A DNA stretch of 64,000 bases from Paramesorhizobium leguminum (lineage in GTDB: Bacteria > Pseudomonadota > Alphaproteobacteria > Rhizobiales > Rhizobiaceae), in NCBI RefSeq assembly GCF_003217235.1, contig NZ_QJTF01000002.1, positions 124,001 through 188,000 of the forward strand, read 5' to 3'. The notes under the pieces were generated by a model. It made no database searches. It saw only the letters and a list, made by a program, of their open reading frames with translations, and was not told the origin of the DNA. This document shows positions 42,098 to 50,197 of the stretch, piece after piece; position 1 is the first letter of the stretch; each line of letters opens with the position of its first letter. A program made the translations under genes and the position numbers.

Positions 42098-44608
42098 CTA
42101 CCCTCTCATCCGCTCATTCTCCCCATCGAACGGCGATTCCGAAATGACGGTCGCCTTGTGCATCTTGCCCAAAATCCGGATATCAAGCTCCGTACCCAGC
42201 GCGGAGAACTCCGGCTTCACCATCGCCAACGCCAAGCTCTTCCCCAAGCGCCAGCCATAAGCGCCGTTCGTCGCCCGGCCGATGAGCTTGCCGTCATGAT
42301 AGATCGGCTCCGAGCCACGCGCGTCGGCATCGCCGATATCGTGCACCTCCAGCGTCACGAAATTCCACTTCAGCCCATTTTCACGCGCGCTCACCACCGC
42401 GTCGCGACCGATGAACTCGCCCTTGTTCGGATGCACGAAGCGGTCTAGGCCGGATTCGTAGGCATTGTACTCGATGGAGAGTTCGCGCGGGATCAGGCGG
42501 TAGGATTTCTCCACCGACATCGCCAGCATGGCGCGGATGCCGAACGGCTTGATGCCGAATTCCGCGCCTGCTTCCATCAGAAGATCGTAGATCGTGTTCT
42601 GCTGCTCGATCGGATGATGCAGTTCCCAGCCGAGCTCGCCGACGAAATTGACGCGCAGCGCATGGGCTGTCGCCGGGCCGACATTGATCTGCTTGCCCGA
42701 TAGCCACGGGAAATCCTCGTTCGCAAGGCTCGTGCGGGTCAGCTTCTGGAGCACCTTGCGGCTGTTCGGCCCGGCCAGCACCAGCACGCCCAGCTTCTGC
42801 GTAACGGGGCGAAGCCGCACCGAGCCATCGGCGGGAAGCAGCTTATGGAGATAGTCGTGGTCGTGATTTTCATAAGCACCGGCGGAAACCAGATAGAACA
42901 AGCCCGGATAATATTCATAGACGGTGAATTCCGAGCGCACCCCGCCATTCTTGGTCAGGAGATGGCAAAGCGCGATACGGCCCTGCTTCTTCGGGATACG
43001 GTTGGCGAGGATGCTATCGAGCCACGCCTGAGCGCCCGGCCCGGACACCTCCATCTTGGCGAAGGCCGACATGTCGAGCAGGCCGACATTCTCGGAAACG
43101 TTCTTCACCTCGTTGCCGACATGCTCGAAATAGTTCGAGCGGCGGAACGACCATAATTCCTTGACCTTGCCGTCGGCATCCGGCTTCGGATGGTTGTGGT
43201 TGAGCAGCACATCCGGCTTGTCGAGCGAGGCGACATCGATGCCGTAGCCCTCTGGCGCGAACCAGTTGGCCCGCTCCCAGCCATAGACCGAACCGAATAC
43301 CGCGCCGAGCGCCTTCTGGCGGTCATAGGAAGGCGAGCGCTTCAAGGGCCGCGCCGCGCCGCGCTCCTCATCAGGATAATGGACGGAGAAGACCTCCGCA
43401 TAGGCCTCCTCGTTCTTCTCCTTGAGATACCCCTCGGTCGCATAAGGGCCGAAACGGCGCGGGTCTACGCCCATCATGTCGATGGAAGGCTCGCCCTCGA
43501 CGATCCATTCCGCCAGCTGCCAGCCAGCGCCCCCCGCCGCCGTCACGCCGAAGGAATGGCCCTCATTGAGCCAGAAATTCTTGAGCCGTGGCGCGGGACC
43601 GATGATCGGCGAACCATCCGGCGTATAGGCGATGGCGCCGTTATAAACCTTCTTGATGCCGACTTCGCCGAAGGCCGGAACGCGGGCGATGGCCGTCTCG
43701 ATATGGGGCATCAGCCGCTCCAGATCCTCCTGGAACAACTCGTACTCGCTCTCATCCGAGGGACCATCAACATAGCAGACCGGCGCGCCCTTCTCATATG
43801 GTCCGAGCAGGAGGCCGCCATTTTCCTCGCGCATGTACCAGGAGGAATCGCTCTCACGCAGCACGCCCATTTCAGGCAGGCCCTTGGCCTTGCGCTCCAG
43901 GATCGCCGGATGCGGCTCGGTGACGATATATTGATGCTCGACCGGAATGACGGGAACATCGAGGCCGACCATTCGGCCCGTCTGCCTGGCAAAATTGCCG
44001 GTGGCGGAGATAACATGCTCGGCAAGAATATCGCCCTTGTCGGTCTTCACCAGCCATTGGCCATCCGGCTGCTGCTCGATACCGGTCACCGTGGTGTAGC
44101 GGTAGATCGTGGCGCCCAGATCGCGCGCGCCCTTGGCCAACGCCTGCGTCAGATCCGCCGGCTGGATATAACCGTCATCGGAATGCTGGATCGCACCGAG
44201 AATGCCGTCCATCTCCGCCAGCGGCCAGATTTCCTTGACCTCTTCAGGCGTCAGGAGTTTTACCGGCACGCCGATGGTTTCGGCCACGCCCGCATAATAC
44301 ATATATTCGTCCCAGCGGTCTTTGGTGCGGGCCAGACGGATATTGGTGCAATTGGTGAAACCGACATTCATGCCGGTCTCTTCCTGCAGTTCCTGATAGA
44401 ACTTCACCGAGTATTTATGGATCTGGCCGACCGAATAGCTCATGTTGAACAGCGGCAACAGGCCCGCCGCGTGCCAGGTCGAGCCGGAGGTGAGTTCCTT
44501 GCGCTCGATCAGGACGGCATCGCTCCAGCCCTTCTTTGCCAGATGGTAGAGCGTCGAAACGCCCACCACGCCGCCACCGATCACCACCGCACGGGCATGG
44601 GTCTTCAT
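42098..44608 (-). CDS. Dimethylglycine/sarcosine dehydrogenase-like flavoprotein (DAO + GcvT domains)
   Basis: 836 aa. FAD-binding DAO domain at about 6-380: GGGVVG at 11-16, ELTSGSTWHAAGL (H46 matches the His that binds FAD covalently in mammalian DMGDH), and DGSPIIGPAPRLKNFW. A DAO C-terminal part follows, then a GcvT/aminomethyltransferase domain at about 430-830 (MSAFAKMEVSGPGAQAWLD, FVGELGWELHHP, SYRLIPRELSIEYN). Oxidatively demethylates dimethylglycine or sarcosine and passes formaldehyde to THF. Full length for the family. Probably under the GbdR-like regulator at 40750. Confidence 0.9.
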   Translation of the reverse strand: MKTHARAVVIGGGVVGVSTLYHLAKKGWSDAVLIERKELTSGSTWHAAGLLPLFNMSYSVGQIHKYSVKFYQELQEETGMNVGFTNCTNIRLARTKDRWDEYMYYAGVAETIGVPVKLLTPEEVKEIWPLAEMDGILGAIQHSDDGYIQPADLTQALAKGARDLGATIYRYTTVTGIEQQPDGQWLVKTDKGDILAEHVISATGNFARQTGRMVGLDVPVIPVEHQYIVTEPHPAILERKAKGLPEMGVLRESDSSWYMREENGGLLLGPYEKGAPVCYVDGPSDESEYELFQEDLERLMPHIETAIARVPAFGEVGIKKVYNGAIAYTPDGSPIIGPAPRLKNFWLNEGHSFGVTAAGGAGWQLAEWIVEGEPSIDMMGVDPRRFGPYATEGYLKEKNEEAYAEVFSVHYPDEERGAARPLKRSPSYDRQKALGAVFGSVYGWERANWFAPEGYGIDVASLDKPDVLLNHNHPKPDADGKVKELWSFRRSNYFEHVGNEVKNVSENVGLLDMSAFAKMEVSGPGAQAWLDSILANRIPKKQGRIALCHLLTKNGGVRSEFTVYEYYPGLFYLVSAGAYENHDHDYLHKLLPADGSVRLRPVTQKLGVLVLAGPNSRKVLQKLTRTSLANEDFPWLSGKQINVGPATAHALRVNFVGELGWELHHPIEQQNTIYDLLMEAGAEFGIKPFGIRAMLAMSVEKSYRLIPRELSIEYNAYESGLDRFVHPNKGEFIGRDAVVSARENGLKWNFVTLEVHDIGDADARGSEPIYHDGKLIGRATNGAYGWRLGKSLALAMVKPEFSALGTELDIRILGKMHKATVISESPFDGENERMRG

Positions 44609-44787
44609 ATCGTATCGTTCCCCTTGGAAATAAGGCTGGATTTTTGAGGCACTATGCCGAGCGCCCTGCTTTTAATAAGGCCTGTTTGCGACATGGAGCG
44701 CCGCGCGTCCATTTGGAAGCGCGAAGAAAGACACCTTGTCATTTTGCTGCCCATGCCCGATTAAGGGCCTAGGGGGCAGGATCGATC

Positions 44788-46524
44788 ATGATGGACATAT
44801 CGGCGACGGAAAACAATGACAATGGCGGGCGCAAGCCATTCCTGCGCCGCGTTGTGGCGATGCCGCTCGCGTGGCTCGGGCTGGTTCTGCTGTTGCTTTG
44901 CGTTCTCCTTTCCCTTCCCATCGTCCTGCCGATCGGCCCGATGTATTGGGATACCTACATCTATTACGATGCCGCGCAGCGCATCTTCAACGGCCAGATC
45001 CCCAACACCGACTTTCTCACCCCGGTGGGTCCGCTCGCCTATTATCTCTTCGCGCTGGGATTGAAGCTTTTTCCTCATGCCCAGCCGCTTTTGCTCACCC
45101 AATGGGTCATCCTGTTTGTCGCCGCGCCGCTGATGGCCTTGGTGCTCGGCGATATCGCCCGCACCAGACGCCCTGTCACCGTTGCACTGATCGTCCCCTT
45201 CCTGATTTTAGCCATTTGTCCCGCAAATGTGCAGATATTCCATACCTATCCCGGCATGGATGGCTTCGGCATCTACAATCGCCACGCCACGCTTCTGCTC
45301 TATGTGCTCACGTCCGCCCTGATGTTCGTGAAGGATGGGCGCAGGCTCGCCATCGTCTGCGGGCTGACGATGCTTTCCCTCTTTCTCGTCAAGATCACCG
45401 GCTTCCTTGCGGGAGGGATGATCGGCCTGCTGGCATTATTGTCGGGGCGCATTTCCTGGCGCAGCGTCCTGCTGGCGGGCGCGGTGTTTCTCATCATCCT
45501 CGCCTGCCTGGAATTCAACGGGCGCATGATAACGGCCTACCTCAACGAAATCGCCCTGCTCATTCAATTGAACCGGGAAGCGCTGCTTCCCCGCTTCCTT
45601 ACCGCCCTCTCCGCCGATCTCGATATCATCCTGGCGGGAGCGATGCTGGCGTCCGTCCTCTTCTGGACGGAACGAGGCAGGCTCACCGCCGCTTTCAGGG
45701 CCGGAGGCATCGCCGGCATACGCCATGGGCTCGACAGCAATTTCGTCTGGCTGGGCGTGGCGCTTGTCGCCGGCATTTTCTTTGAAACGCAGAACACGGG
45801 CAGCCAGGACTTTTCCTTCCTGTGGCCGATCCTCCTTGCCATTTTTATCCAGTCCTCGCGCGCGCCCCTCCCGCGCCAGCTTTTGATCGCGGTGCTCATC
45901 GGCTTCGTCGCCATCCCCTACACGGCCAAGATCGTTCACAAGACGCTGCGCGCCATCGCGGTGTCGCCCCGCTATGTCGCCGCACAGATGACCGACATGA
46001 AATCGCTGGCGCAGGTTTCCACCCATCGGAATATCATGGAGCGCGCCCTGCTGATGGAAAAACACTATCAGCAATATGGCGATGCCTACGCCGACCTCTC
46101 CGCCAAGGGCCAGCTTCCGAGCTGGCAGCTCTATTCCGAACTCGACTACCAGATGTACTGGCTGATTTCCGCGGATGGAGCCGTCAAGGATATCCGGAAA
46201 TTCGAGGCCGCGCATGGCGTCCACTTCGCCACGATCATGAATCTCGATTTCCCCAATCCCTTCCCCTGGCTTCTCGATCGCGACGCGCCTCGCCATATCC
46301 AGATCGGCGCCGATCCCTTCCGCACCGTGCCGCCGCCCGACGCGGCGGCCAAAGCGGCGATAGCTGAGACCGATGCCGTGCTCGTGCCGCACTGCCCGCT
46401 CACCACCGGCCGCCGCGAACTCCAGCGCATCTATGCCGGTGCGCTTGAGGGAAAGCAGAAGGTGAAGCTCAACGATTGCTGGGATATGCTGCTGCGGCCG
46501 GGGCTCGTGCCGTCCGACGGTTGA
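44788..46524 (+). CDS. Polytopic membrane protein, GT-C glycosyltransferase-like
   Basis: 578 aa with about 10-11 membrane segments in residues 24-385 and a soluble C-terminal part. After the first segment comes PIGPMYWDTYIYYDAAQRIFNGQIPNTDF, with an acidic residue placed as in GT-C enzymes, then TPVGPLAYYLFALGLKLFP. ATG at 44788 with GGGGGCAGG upstream. I cannot assign a sugar. It lies near a lipid-linked-sugar cluster on the opposite strand (48402-52939), so it may transfer that sugar to a cell-surface acceptor. Confidence 0.7.
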   Translation: MMDISATENNDNGGRKPFLRRVVAMPLAWLGLVLLLLCVLLSLPIVLPIGPMYWDTYIYYDAAQRIFNGQIPNTDFLTPVGPLAYYLFALGLKLFPHAQPLLLTQWVILFVAAPLMALVLGDIARTRRPVTVALIVPFLILAICPANVQIFHTYPGMDGFGIYNRHATLLLYVLTSALMFVKDGRRLAIVCGLTMLSLFLVKITGFLAGGMIGLLALLSGRISWRSVLLAGAVFLIILACLEFNGRMITAYLNEIALLIQLNREALLPRFLTALSADLDIILAGAMLASVLFWTERGRLTAAFRAGGIAGIRHGLDSNFVWLGVALVAGIFFETQNTGSQDFSFLWPILLAIFIQSSRAPLPRQLLIAVLIGFVAIPYTAKIVHKTLRAIAVSPRYVAAQMTDMKSLAQVSTHRNIMERALLMEKHYQQYGDAYADLSAKGQLPSWQLYSELDYQMYWLISADGAVKDIRKFEAAHGVHFATIMNLDFPNPFPWLLDRDAPRHIQIGADPFRTVPPPDAAAKAAIAETDAVLVPHCPLTTGRRELQRIYAGALEGKQKVKLNDCWDMLLRPGLVPSDG

Positions 46525-46527
46525 GGC

Positions 46528-46556
46528 TTGAAACCAACGCGCCTCTGCTTTAGATT
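46528..46556 (+). promoter_or_regulatory. Sigma-70-type promoter of small RNA 1
   Basis: TTGAAA at 46528-46533, a 17-bp spacer, then TAGATT at 46551-46556. The same two hexamers with the same spacing recur at 46680-46708. The -35 lies just after the stop of the membrane-protein gene. Confidence 0.7.
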
Positions 46557-46562
46557 ACGGGA

Positions 46563-46653
46563 GTGCTGACAGGGAGCGCTAACTCCTTCAGTCCTTTACT
46601 CGCTTCGTAGTTCGACAGCGACCCGCACGGAGACCAGGCCGTGTGGGTCTTTT
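46563..46653 (+). ncRNA. Candidate small RNA 1 of a tandem pair
   Basis: Begins about 7 bases after the -10. Contains the small hairpin GGAG-CGCTAA-CTCC (about 46573-46586), whose AACTCCT is an anti-Shine-Dalgarno sequence, then a 3' hairpin GACCCGCACGG (46620-46630) / CCGTGTGGGTC (46639-46649) followed by TTTT. About 90 nt. No open frame with a ribosome site. Confidence 0.65.
46620..46653 (+). terminator. Terminator of small RNA 1
   Basis: 11-bp stem GACCCGCACGG/CCGTGTGGGTC with an 8-base loop and TTTT directly after. It can also close transcripts from the upstream membrane-protein gene. Confidence 0.75.
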
Positions 46654-46679
46654 CGTATTGCGACGTGAAAGAGACTGGC

Positions 46680-46708
46680 TTGAAACGTGTCACAGAAAAT
46701 ACTAGATT
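46680..46708 (+). promoter_or_regulatory. Sigma-70-type promoter of small RNA 2
   Basis: TTGAAA at 46680-46685, a 17-bp spacer, TAGATT at 46703-46708. Identical hexamers and spacing to the promoter at 46528-46556, including CTTGAAAC, while the spacer sequences differ. Confidence 0.7.
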
Positions 46709-46714
46709 GGAGTG

Positions 46715-46800
46715 GGCCAGGAGCGTCAACTCCTGACCCTTTTCGCTCAGACTAGGAATTGAACCCGCACACGGACTGTCCAGCCAGTGCGGGTTTTCCT
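46715..46800 (+). ncRNA. Candidate small RNA 2 of a tandem pair
   Basis: Same plan as small RNA 1: hairpin GGAG-CGTCAA-CTCC (about 46720-46733) exposing AACTCCT, a variable middle, then terminator hairpin AACCCGCAC (46762-46770) / GTGCGGGTT (46787-46795) with a T-run. About 85 nt. The 46801-46982 remainder up to the aminotransferase gene holds an inverted AGCGCTGGCT/AGCGCT region and no gene I can support. Confidence 0.65.
46762..46799 (+). terminator. Terminator of small RNA 2
   Basis: 9-bp stem AACCCGCAC/GTGCGGGTT with a 16-base loop that can pair further internally, followed by TTCC. Confidence 0.7.
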
Positions 46801-46982
46801 TATCTCAAGCGTGACGATAATAGGCACAGAATAGCCCATTGGTATCACTCCTGTTCGAGAGCAAAGCCGTGCCTCGGCCGACGTGGCTCATCCTCGCCGG
46901 TTGAGCGCTGGCTGGCTCAGCGCTCTGCTGCTTCTGCTCCCGAATATTCTCAATCAAGCATTGAATCAGCGAAGCGACAAGC

Positions 46983-48383
46983 CTACCGCACCTGCGCCTT
47001 GACGAAATCCTTGACGATCCGGACGATGCCCCGCGACAGCACTTCATCCAGCGCCGCGATGAATTGGTCGACATGCTCCCGCTCGCAGATCAGCGGCGGC
47101 TCGAGACGCACCACATTGCGGTTATATTCAGTGAAAGCCACCAGAACGCCATGGTCGCGCAGCAAATGACTGCCGATGAACCCCGGCAGCGATCCTTTCA
47201 GCTTGTCATCCAGCATGGCAAGCACGGGTCGCAATACCATCGGCATCGTCTTGGAAAAATCATGAAACTCCAGGCCGACCATCAGCCCCTGCCCGCGCAC
47301 TTCCTTGATGAGCGAGGGATATTTTCCCTTGAGCCCCTCAAGCCGCTCGACCAGATAAGTTCCGGTAGACGCGGAATTGTCGATCAGGTGCTCATCGTAG
47401 AGCACATTCAGCCCCTCGATGGCCGTAATACACGCCTCGCCGATACCGCCAAAGGTGGCCATGGCGTGGATCAGCGCCGTCTTCGGCGTTCCATAGGCCT
47501 TCATATAGACCTCGCGCCGGGCAATCATCGCCGCCATCGCGGTCTTGCCGCCGCCGAGCGATTTGGCCAGCGCCGTCACATCGGGCACCACGCCATGATG
47601 CTCGAAAGCGTAGAATTTGCCCGACCGGCCAAGCCCGCACTGCACCTCGTCCGCGACCCAAAGCACACCGTACCGGTCGCAAAGCGCCCGCAGCTTCTGC
47701 CAGAATTCGGTCGGCGCCGTGACGATCCCGGCCCCACCTTGTATCGTTTCCAGCACGATGACGCCGATCTCGGGATCGGACTTGAACGCGTTCTCTATCG
47801 CCTCGATATCGCCGAAAGGCACACGCACCGTATTGTCGATGAGCTTGAACTCGCCGCGATAGAGCTTGCCGTCGGTGACGTTCAGAACGCCCTTGGTTTT
47901 GCCATGGAACGAATTCTCCGCATAGACCACTTTCGGGCGCTTCGGCCCGGCAGCGCGTTCGGCAACTTTCAGCGCCGCCTCCATCGCCTCAGAGCCGGAG
48001 GAGCCGAAGAACACCATGTCGAGATCGCCGGGGCTGCAGGCGGCGAGATTATGCGCCAGCGCCGCCGCATATTGCGACATGAAGGCCATGGCGATCTCGT
48101 GGCGCTTTTCCTCCTGAAAGGCCTGGCGCGCCGCGAGAATGCGCGGATGGTTGTGCCCGAAGGCGAGCGAGCCGAACCCACCGAAAAAATCGAGGATCTT
48201 GCGACCATTCTGGTCGACGTAGAACATGCCTTCGGCGCGCTCGACCTTGATCTTGTCGAAGCCGAGCAGCTTCATGAAATGCAGTTGCCCGGGATTGATA
48301 TGTGCGGAGAAAAGCTCCGTCATGCGTGGCAGGTCAAGCGCCTTGGCCTCTTCGACCGTCAGCAATTTAGGCTTCGGCGTCAT
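46983..48383 (-). CDS. Class III aminotransferase (PLP enzyme)
   Basis: 466 aa. Pyridoxal-phosphate lysine K274 in DVTALAKSLGGGK, cofactor aspartate D245 in WVADEVQCGLGRSG, and phosphate-binding GSSGSEAMEAALK. FFGGFGSLAFGHNHP and ENSFHGKTKGVLNVT are family typical. ATG at 48383. Upstream on the same strand, 18 bp away, is the sugar epimerase gene, so it may act on a sugar or amino-acid derivative in the same pathway. Substrate unknown. Confidence 0.85.
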   Translation of the reverse strand: MTPKPKLLTVEEAKALDLPRMTELFSAHINPGQLHFMKLLGFDKIKVERAEGMFYVDQNGRKILDFFGGFGSLAFGHNHPRILAARQAFQEEKRHEIAMAFMSQYAAALAHNLAACSPGDLDMVFFGSSGSEAMEAALKVAERAAGPKRPKVVYAENSFHGKTKGVLNVTDGKLYRGEFKLIDNTVRVPFGDIEAIENAFKSDPEIGVIVLETIQGGAGIVTAPTEFWQKLRALCDRYGVLWVADEVQCGLGRSGKFYAFEHHGVVPDVTALAKSLGGGKTAMAAMIARREVYMKAYGTPKTALIHAMATFGGIGEACITAIEGLNVLYDEHLIDNSASTGTYLVERLEGLKGKYPSLIKEVRGQGLMVGLEFHDFSKTMPMVLRPVLAMLDDKLKGSLPGFIGSHLLRDHGVLVAFTEYNRNVVRLEPPLICEREHVDQFIAALDEVLSRGIVRIVKDFVKAQVR

Positions 48384-48401
48384 CCCGTACTCCCCCCGTT
48401 T

Positions 48402-49412
48402 CTATTTCGCGGCCAGCGGCACCATCTGCGCCACCGGCCTGCCGTCAATCTTGTTGCGATATTCCTTGTAAGCGGCGACAAGCATGTCCTCGTCACGGAA
48501 CTTCGGCTTCCACCCGAAGGCAGCGAAGGCGCGTGATGTGTCTCTCACACAATATTCATCGGCGATCAGATACTGCTCGGGATCCATCACCGGCTTGTCG
48601 ATAGCATCCAGCAGCTTGAGCGTAGCCTTGACCGCGAAGGCAGGCGTCGGCAGCAGAATCGATTTCGAGCCCGCCTGTTTGATCAGCCCCCCAAGCAGCG
48701 CGCGCACCGAAGGCGGGCTCGACGAGCCGAGATTATAAGCGTCATTCGGCACGCCGTGCTCGCAGGCGAGGCGCGCGATTTCCGCGCAATCATAGACGGA
48801 AATGAACTGGTAAGGGTTCTTGCCCGAGCCGATCATCGGCACAGGAAAATTGCGGTCAACGAGCTTGAACAGCTTTTCCAGAATGCCGAGACGGCCAGGA
48901 CCGATGATCAGCCGCGGGCGCATGATCGAGATGTTCATGCCACGCGCGCGCCAATCGGCGGCAAGCGCCTCCGTCGCGGCCTTCGACTTGCCGTATTCAC
49001 CCAGCGGCGCAATCGGATGGTCCTCCGTCTGCGGCGAGACGACAGTATGGCCATAGACCATATCGGTGGTGAACTGCACCAGTTTCGAAGCTCCCGCCCG
49101 GTCCATGGCGCTCATGATATGGGCGGCGCCGTGATAATTGACCGGCCAGAAGAATTCATGCCGCTTGGCGCGCACCTGCAGCGGCGAGAGCATCTTGGCG
49201 GCGAGATTATAGACCATGTCATCCGGCTGGAGGCCGATCGCGTTCACCTGCACTTCGCTGGTGACATCGCAATGGACGAACCGCGCGTTGCCGTAATGCG
49301 GCAGTTCGGACCGGACGATATCCGCGACGACGACCTCCTCGCCCCGCGCTACCAGATCATGCGCCAGATAGCGGCCGACAAAACCGTCGCCGCCGAAGAT
49401 GATATGTCTCAT
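48402..49412 (-). CDS. NAD-dependent sugar epimerase/dehydratase (extended SDR)
   Basis: 336 aa. Rossmann motif GGDGFVG at about residues 7-13 (extended SDR), active-site region TTDMVYGHTV and YGKSKAATE (Tyr and Lys of the YxxxK motif). ATG at 49412 preceded by GGGGGAAA; the frame further upstream overlaps the EamA gene and is a shadow. Acts on a nucleotide- or lipid-linked sugar. Order from upstream: HAD-UbiA, DprE1-like oxidase, EamA protein, this gene, aminotransferase. Confidence 0.87.
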   Translation of the reverse strand: MRHIIFGGDGFVGRYLAHDLVARGEEVVVADIVRSELPHYGNARFVHCDVTSEVQVNAIGLQPDDMVYNLAAKMLSPLQVRAKRHEFFWPVNYHGAAHIMSAMDRAGASKLVQFTTDMVYGHTVVSPQTEDHPIAPLGEYGKSKAATEALAADWRARGMNISIMRPRLIIGPGRLGILEKLFKLVDRNFPVPMIGSGKNPYQFISVYDCAEIARLACEHGVPNDAYNLGSSSPPSVRALLGGLIKQAGSKSILLPTPAFAVKATLKLLDAIDKPVMDPEQYLIADEYCVRDTSRAFAAFGWKPKFRDEDMLVAAYKEYRNKIDGRPVAQMVPLAAK

Positions 49413-49432
49413 GATTTCCCCCGCTGTTCTGT

Positions 49433-49855
49433 TTATTTTGCACCGGCTTCGGCATGAACCGCCGCAGAAGCCGCCGCGCGGCCATGCCCGCTCTGGGCGA
49501 TCAGCACTGTGCCGATGCAGATAAAGGCGATACCGGCGATTTTCAGAGTTCCGAGCTCTTCCTTGAACAGGGCCCACGCGAAAACAGCGACCGCCACATA
49601 GGCGAGACTCAAGAACGGATAGGCGAAGGAGAGATCGACTTTCGACAAAACGTACAGATGGGAGGCCATCGAGATGACAAAGACCGTAAGCCCTGCGAAT
49701 ACCCACGGATTGAACAGTATTTGGAACATGCGCTGGATAAGCGTATCCGCGCTGAAGCTGATGGGTCCGAGCGAGATCATGCCGTATTTGAGCAGTATCT
49801 GCGCCGCGGCATTGGTCATCACCGTAAACAGAATAAAAGGAATATATTTTGTCAT
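49433..49855 (-). CDS. EamA/SMR-type small membrane protein (ArnE/F-like)
   Basis: 140 aa with four membrane segments (about 3-20, 45-65, 72-92, 98-116), the size of SMR/ArnE-type flippase subunits. Motifs: NAAAQILLKYGM, ASHLYVLSKVDLSFAYPFLSLAYV and FKEELGTLKIAGIAFICIGTVLI. ATG at 49855; a GTG at 49864 is possible. In this cluster a role as flippase for a polyprenyl-phosphate sugar is a reasonable inference. Confidence 0.8.
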   Translation of the reverse strand: MTKYIPFILFTVMTNAAAQILLKYGMISLGPISFSADTLIQRMFQILFNPWVFAGLTVFVISMASHLYVLSKVDLSFAYPFLSLAYVAVAVFAWALFKEELGTLKIAGIAFICIGTVLIAQSGHGRAAASAAVHAEAGAK

Positions 49856-49876
49856 CGCACCCACCCGTTTGCTACA

Positions 49877-50197
49877 GCATGACCCCGAAAAATTTGGCCT
49901 TTTCGGATAAGATCATGCGGCTAAAACAAATACTGTCGCTACACCAGGCATGTTGAGAAGCCGCAAAGCGATTGTCTACAATTCGAACAATCCGCAATTC
50001 TCACTTGCAATCCGGCTTCCCGATTGCAATTCGCATTCATGTGCCCTTGGGTCAAGCGAGCATTAGAGCATGATCCCGAAAAGTTGCAGACTTCCAGGTA
50101 AGATCATGCGGCTAAAGCTAACCCCGTTAGGTGCATGATCCCGAAAAGTTGCAGACTTCCGGGTAAGATCATGCGGCTAGAACTAACCCCGTTCTTT
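49877..50197. repeat. Three copies of a RIME-like palindrome (family 4), two in 65-bp tandem
   Basis: Unit GCATGATCCCGAAAAGTT ... TAAGATCATGC, a palindromic pattern common in rhizobia. Copies start at about 49878, 50068 and 50133. The last two repeat with a 65-bp period that also includes CTAACCCCGTT, the inverse of the last codons of the oxidase gene. Fills most of the 49865-50168 gap; 49925-50060 shows nothing else. Confidence 0.85.

Noticed and set aside
43190-44647. 485-codon plus-strand frame opposite the DMGDH-like gene
   Set aside because: Antisense to a full-length flavoprotein with intact FAD and GcvT motifs.
46745-46800. tRNA 3' end (GGTTCAATTCC on the minus strand)
   Set aside because: The flanking bases do not form a T-stem and no acceptor or anticodon arm exists; the bases belong to the terminator of small RNA 2.
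47064-48536. 490-codon plus-strand frame opposite the aminotransferase gene
   Set aside because: Antisense shadow of a clearly conserved PLP enzyme; no domain and no ribosome site.
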